From NCBI GenBank assembly GCA_022510545.1, contig JAFLTG010000001.1, forward strand, positions 1 to 64,000: DNA of 64,000 nucleotides, written 5' to 3'. The notes below the pieces were generated by a model that had not been told where the DNA came from, searched no databases, and saw only the letters and a program-made list of their open reading frames with translations. The translations under genes and the position numbers were made by a program. Each line of letters begins with the position of its first letter. The first letter of the stretch is position 1. Of the stretch, positions 61,784 to 64,000 are shown one piece after another. This DNA comes from Lachnospiraceae bacterium. Its GTDB lineage: Bacteria > Bacillota > Clostridia > Lachnospirales > Lachnospiraceae.

Positions 61784-64000
61784 TTGAGAAGACCGGTATG
61801 TGTTTTCGGCCTTGCCTTTGTACTTATATTATTGATTTACATGTATCTGTTTCCGCTTCCGGAGTTATCATTTGATGAAATTGACGGAAGCGAGGCAGTT
61901 ATTATAGGGCAGGTCGATAAGAAAGAATATCGCATTTCTTATGGAAAAGAAATTCTAGTTATTTATCTTAAGAAAGTTCAAGTTATAAATCCTCAAACAT
62001 TAGATGTTAAAAATAAAAAATTACAATTATCAGATGTATGGCCGGAGTCTGATCTGTCACAGATAAAAGGCGTACTGTGTTATATGAAAGACTCTCAGGC
62101 GCAGGAGCCTAAACTTGGAAGCTATATACGTATCAGCGGAAAATTTAAAGAGTTTGCAAAGGCTGCCAACCCCGGAGAATTCGATGCACGAAATTATTAT
62201 GGAATCCTGGGTATGCAGATACGGCTGCAGAATGGGGTTGTATTGGAGGAAAGCAGTAAATATGACGGTTTTCGCGAGAAATTGTGGAAACTGCGGCAGT
62301 ATCTATCCGCGCTTATTGATGTTTGTTTTAAAGAGGATGCTCATATCATCAAAGCTATGCTGCTTGGAGAAAAGACCGGACTGGATGAGGATACCAAGCT
62401 TTTATACCAGCTTAATGGAGTCATACATATCCTTAGTATCAGCGGTCTGCATATTTCAATTATCGGTATGGGGTTATATAAATTATTGCAAAAGCTCAGG
62501 TGTCCCATTATTATAAATGTCATTATTTCCATCTGCTTCATGCACAGTTATGGCATAATGACCGGAATGAGTATTTCAGCGATAAGAGCGATTGTGATGT
62601 TTGCTTTCCATATAGCGGCAGGAATATTCGGACGTACCTATGATATGCTTACAGCGATGGCTATTGTGGGTATTTCAATTCTTTTCAGACAGCCGTTTTA
62701 TCTATACCACAGTGGATTCCTGTTTTCTTTTGGAGCAATTCTGGCAATCGGTTTGTTTTTTCCGACAGTGGAAGAAAAACTATTGGGTGAGAGTAAAATA
62801 GAAAAAGTTATGTCAACCAGTCTCTCGATTTCTATTGTTACGCTTCCGGTATATCTTTGTTTCTATTATGAATATCCACTATACTCTGTATTGCTAAATC
62901 TCATTATTATTCCCGGAACTACCCTGATTGTATATGATGGACTGATAAGTATTGCTGCCGCCATAATTTATCTTCCTCTTGGAAAATATACCGCATTTCC
63001 GGCCCGGCTGATTTTCAGATTTTATGAGTTTTGCTGCAACTCTACTCTCAAATTTCCGGGCAGCAGAAGCATACTTGGAAAGCCTGAAAGCTGGCAGATA
63101 TTTATTTTTATAGTAATAATAGTTGTTTTGGTACTTGGAAGCAGCAAATGGACTAAGCTGCAATTCTGGCAGTGGCTTCTGGCCGCACTATTATGCATAA
63201 CTATGCGTTTTCATAGCGGTCTTGTGATTACGGTCCTCGATGTAGGACAGGGAGACGGAATTTATATCACCGATGAAAATAACAATCGTTATTTTATAGA
63301 CGGCGGAAGCTCCAGCAAAAGTGATGTCGGGACCTATCAGATACTGCCCTTTTTAAAAGCGGAAGGAGCTGACAGAATGACCGCTATCTTTGTGACCCAC
63401 ATGGACAGCGACCACTACAATGGCATTGCTGCATTGATAGAGGATATGGCTCAGGGCGGCATAGTAATTGAGAATCTTATTATGCCTGATATAGGTGAGA
63501 AAAGCAGGAGTGATGCCTATTATGAATTGGTTGGACAGGCGAAGGCGGAAGGGATAAATGTACTTTATATCCATAAAGGAGAAAGTATACAAAACGGAAA
63601 ACTAAAGCTGACCTGCCTACACCCGGATGCCGGAGAGGATAGGGAAGATACCAATGCTGCATCTACGGTTCTGTATCTGGAATATGAAGCCTTCAGTGCG
63701 CTGTTTACCGGAGATTTGGAAGGAGATGGAGAAAAGAGTGTTACGGAGTATTTGGCAGAAAATGAGAAAATAATTGCCCCTGATGCAGACACTCTGACAA
63801 AAAATGACATGACTGTCACAAATAAAGACATAACCCTGCTAAAAGTAGCACATCATGGCTCCAGAAATTCCACCGCCCAATCATTCTTGGATATAGTATC
63901 TCCTCGCATTGCCATCATCTCAGCCGGCAGAGATAACAGCTACGGACATCCGCATGCAGAAACACTTGAGCGTCTTAATAACGCCGGCTGCCGGATTTAC
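61784..64000 (+). CDS. comEC: ComEC/Rec2 family competence protein (3' partial)
   Basis: The frame from TTG 61784, behind AAAGGAAAG, is open to the window end (739 codons) and is not in the ORF track. It encodes a short N-terminal membrane part, an OB-like domain, the competence domain with many helices (AMLLGEKTGLDEDTKLLYQLNG, HILSISGLHISIIGMG, GMSISAIRAIVMF) and a metallo-beta-lactamase domain (VLDVGQGDGIYI, THMDSDHYNG, FTGDLEGDGE, VAHHGSRNS). ComEC is the DNA channel for transformation. Only the last part is missing. A TGACA-N4-TGTCA palindrome (63805-63818) lies in a variable loop of the lactamase-like domain. Confidence 0.93.
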   Translation, partial: MRRPVCVFGLAFVLILLIYMYLFPLPELSFDEIDGSEAVIIGQVDKKEYRISYGKEILVIYLKKVQVINPQTLDVKNKKLQLSDVWPESDLSQIKGVLCYMKDSQAQEPKLGSYIRISGKFKEFAKAANPGEFDARNYYGILGMQIRLQNGVVLEESSKYDGFREKLWKLRQYLSALIDVCFKEDAHIIKAMLLGEKTGLDEDTKLLYQLNGVIHILSISGLHISIIGMGLYKLLQKLRCPIIINVIISICFMHSYGIMTGMSISAIRAIVMFAFHIAAGIFGRTYDMLTAMAIVGISILFRQPFYLYHSGFLFSFGAILAIGLFFPTVEEKLLGESKIEKVMSTSLSISIVTLPVYLCFYYEYPLYSVLLNLIIIPGTTLIVYDGLISIAAAIIYLPLGKYTAFPARLIFRFYEFCCNSTLKFPGSRSILGKPESWQIFIFIVIIVVLVLGSSKWTKLQFWQWLLAALLCITMRFHSGLVITVLDVGQGDGIYITDENNNRYFIDGGSSSKSDVGTYQILPFLKAEGADRMTAIFVTHMDSDHYNGIAALIEDMAQGGIVIENLIMPDIGEKSRSDAYYELVGQAKAEGINVLYIHKGESIQNGKLKLTCLHPDAGEDREDTNAASTVLYLEYEAFSALFTGDLEGDGEKSVTEYLAENEKIIAPDADTLTKNDMTVTNKDITLLKVAHHGSRNSTAQSFLDIVSPRIAIISAGRDNSYGHPHAETLERLNNAGCRIY

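Noticed and set aside
1-64000. CRISPR arrays, tRNA or rRNA genes, complete insertion sequences
   Set aside because: I found no regularly spaced direct repeats, tRNA-like sequence or transposase ORF.

Overview
The window looks like part of a Lachnospiraceae chromosome (anaerobic, spore-related Firmicute, moderately low GC). The evidence is the strong Shine-Dalgarno sites, the spoVAD/spoVAE genes, the pta-ackA acetate pathway, the LplABC-type oligosaccharide importer and a conserved-domain mix typical of gut or rumen clostridia. I cannot name the species. I saw no tRNA, rRNA, CRISPR array or complete insertion sequence.

Regions, left to right. (1) 1-3.3 kb: the tail of a membrane-anchored surface protein, a shortened ToxN/AbiQ type III toxin without a visible antitoxin repeat array, a GH4 glycosidase, a GNAT acetyltransferase and a large palindromic element. 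(2) 3.3-17.6 kb: a pectin/uronate catabolic locus. It holds two KDG kinases, KDPG aldolase, an RpiB-family isomerase, KduI, UxaC, UxaB, UxaA, KduD, a GH28 polygalacturonase, a TIM-barrel sugar isomerase/epimerase and a GH105 unsaturated-galacturonyl hydrolase. (3) 17.6-20 kb: ackA and pta on the minus strand. (4) 20-25.4 kb: an SDR dehydrogenase, an NTF2-like protein, spoVAD and spoVAE with a small unknown gene and ridA between them, and a serine hydrolase. (5) 25.7-36.4 kb: a second pectin/hemicellulose block with a lipoprotein binding protein, two permeases, a rhamnogalacturonan acetylesterase, two GH43 enzymes (one fused to ankyrin repeats), a MATE exporter and a second GH105. (6) 36.6-41.2 kb: a GC-richer pair, a 1324-aa LPQTG surface protein and its sortase. 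(7) 41.5-44.7 kb: an ECF sigma factor, a putative anti-sigma and two membrane proteins. (8) 44.7-57.6 kb: DegV, DUF1294, argG, a YfhO protein, a YbaK-type deacylase, a GNAT protein, argJ-argB-argD, an anchored binding protein and a small DMT transporter. (9) 57.7-64 kb: a ComEA-like lipoprotein, a two-component system, a GerMN lipoprotein and a ComEC gene that runs off the window. ComEC is missing from the ORF track because it starts with TTG and is open-ended.

How the genes fit together: imported, deacetylated pectin fragments are cut inside the cell by GH28, GH105, GH43 and GH4. Unsaturated uronate flows through KduI (or the RpiB-like isomerase) and KduD, and galacturonate flows through UxaC, UxaB and UxaA. 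Both routes meet at KDG, which KdgK and KdgA turn into pyruvate and glyceraldehyde-3-phosphate. Pta-AckA can then make acetate and ATP.

The most unusual signals are not genes. First, two related short palindromes, TTGAC-N7-GTCAA (9 exact copies) and TGACA-N4-TGTCA (7 exact copies), are scattered through the window, mostly inside coding sequence and often in variable linkers; both kinds occur together in three genes. Second, a hairpin repeat with covarying stems and a conserved bulge follows the stop codons of kdgA, the GH28 gene and pta. Third, there is a ~140-bp near-palindrome at 3146-3284, and a recurring leader before several genes that can include a Met-Gly-Asp-stop mini-ORF.
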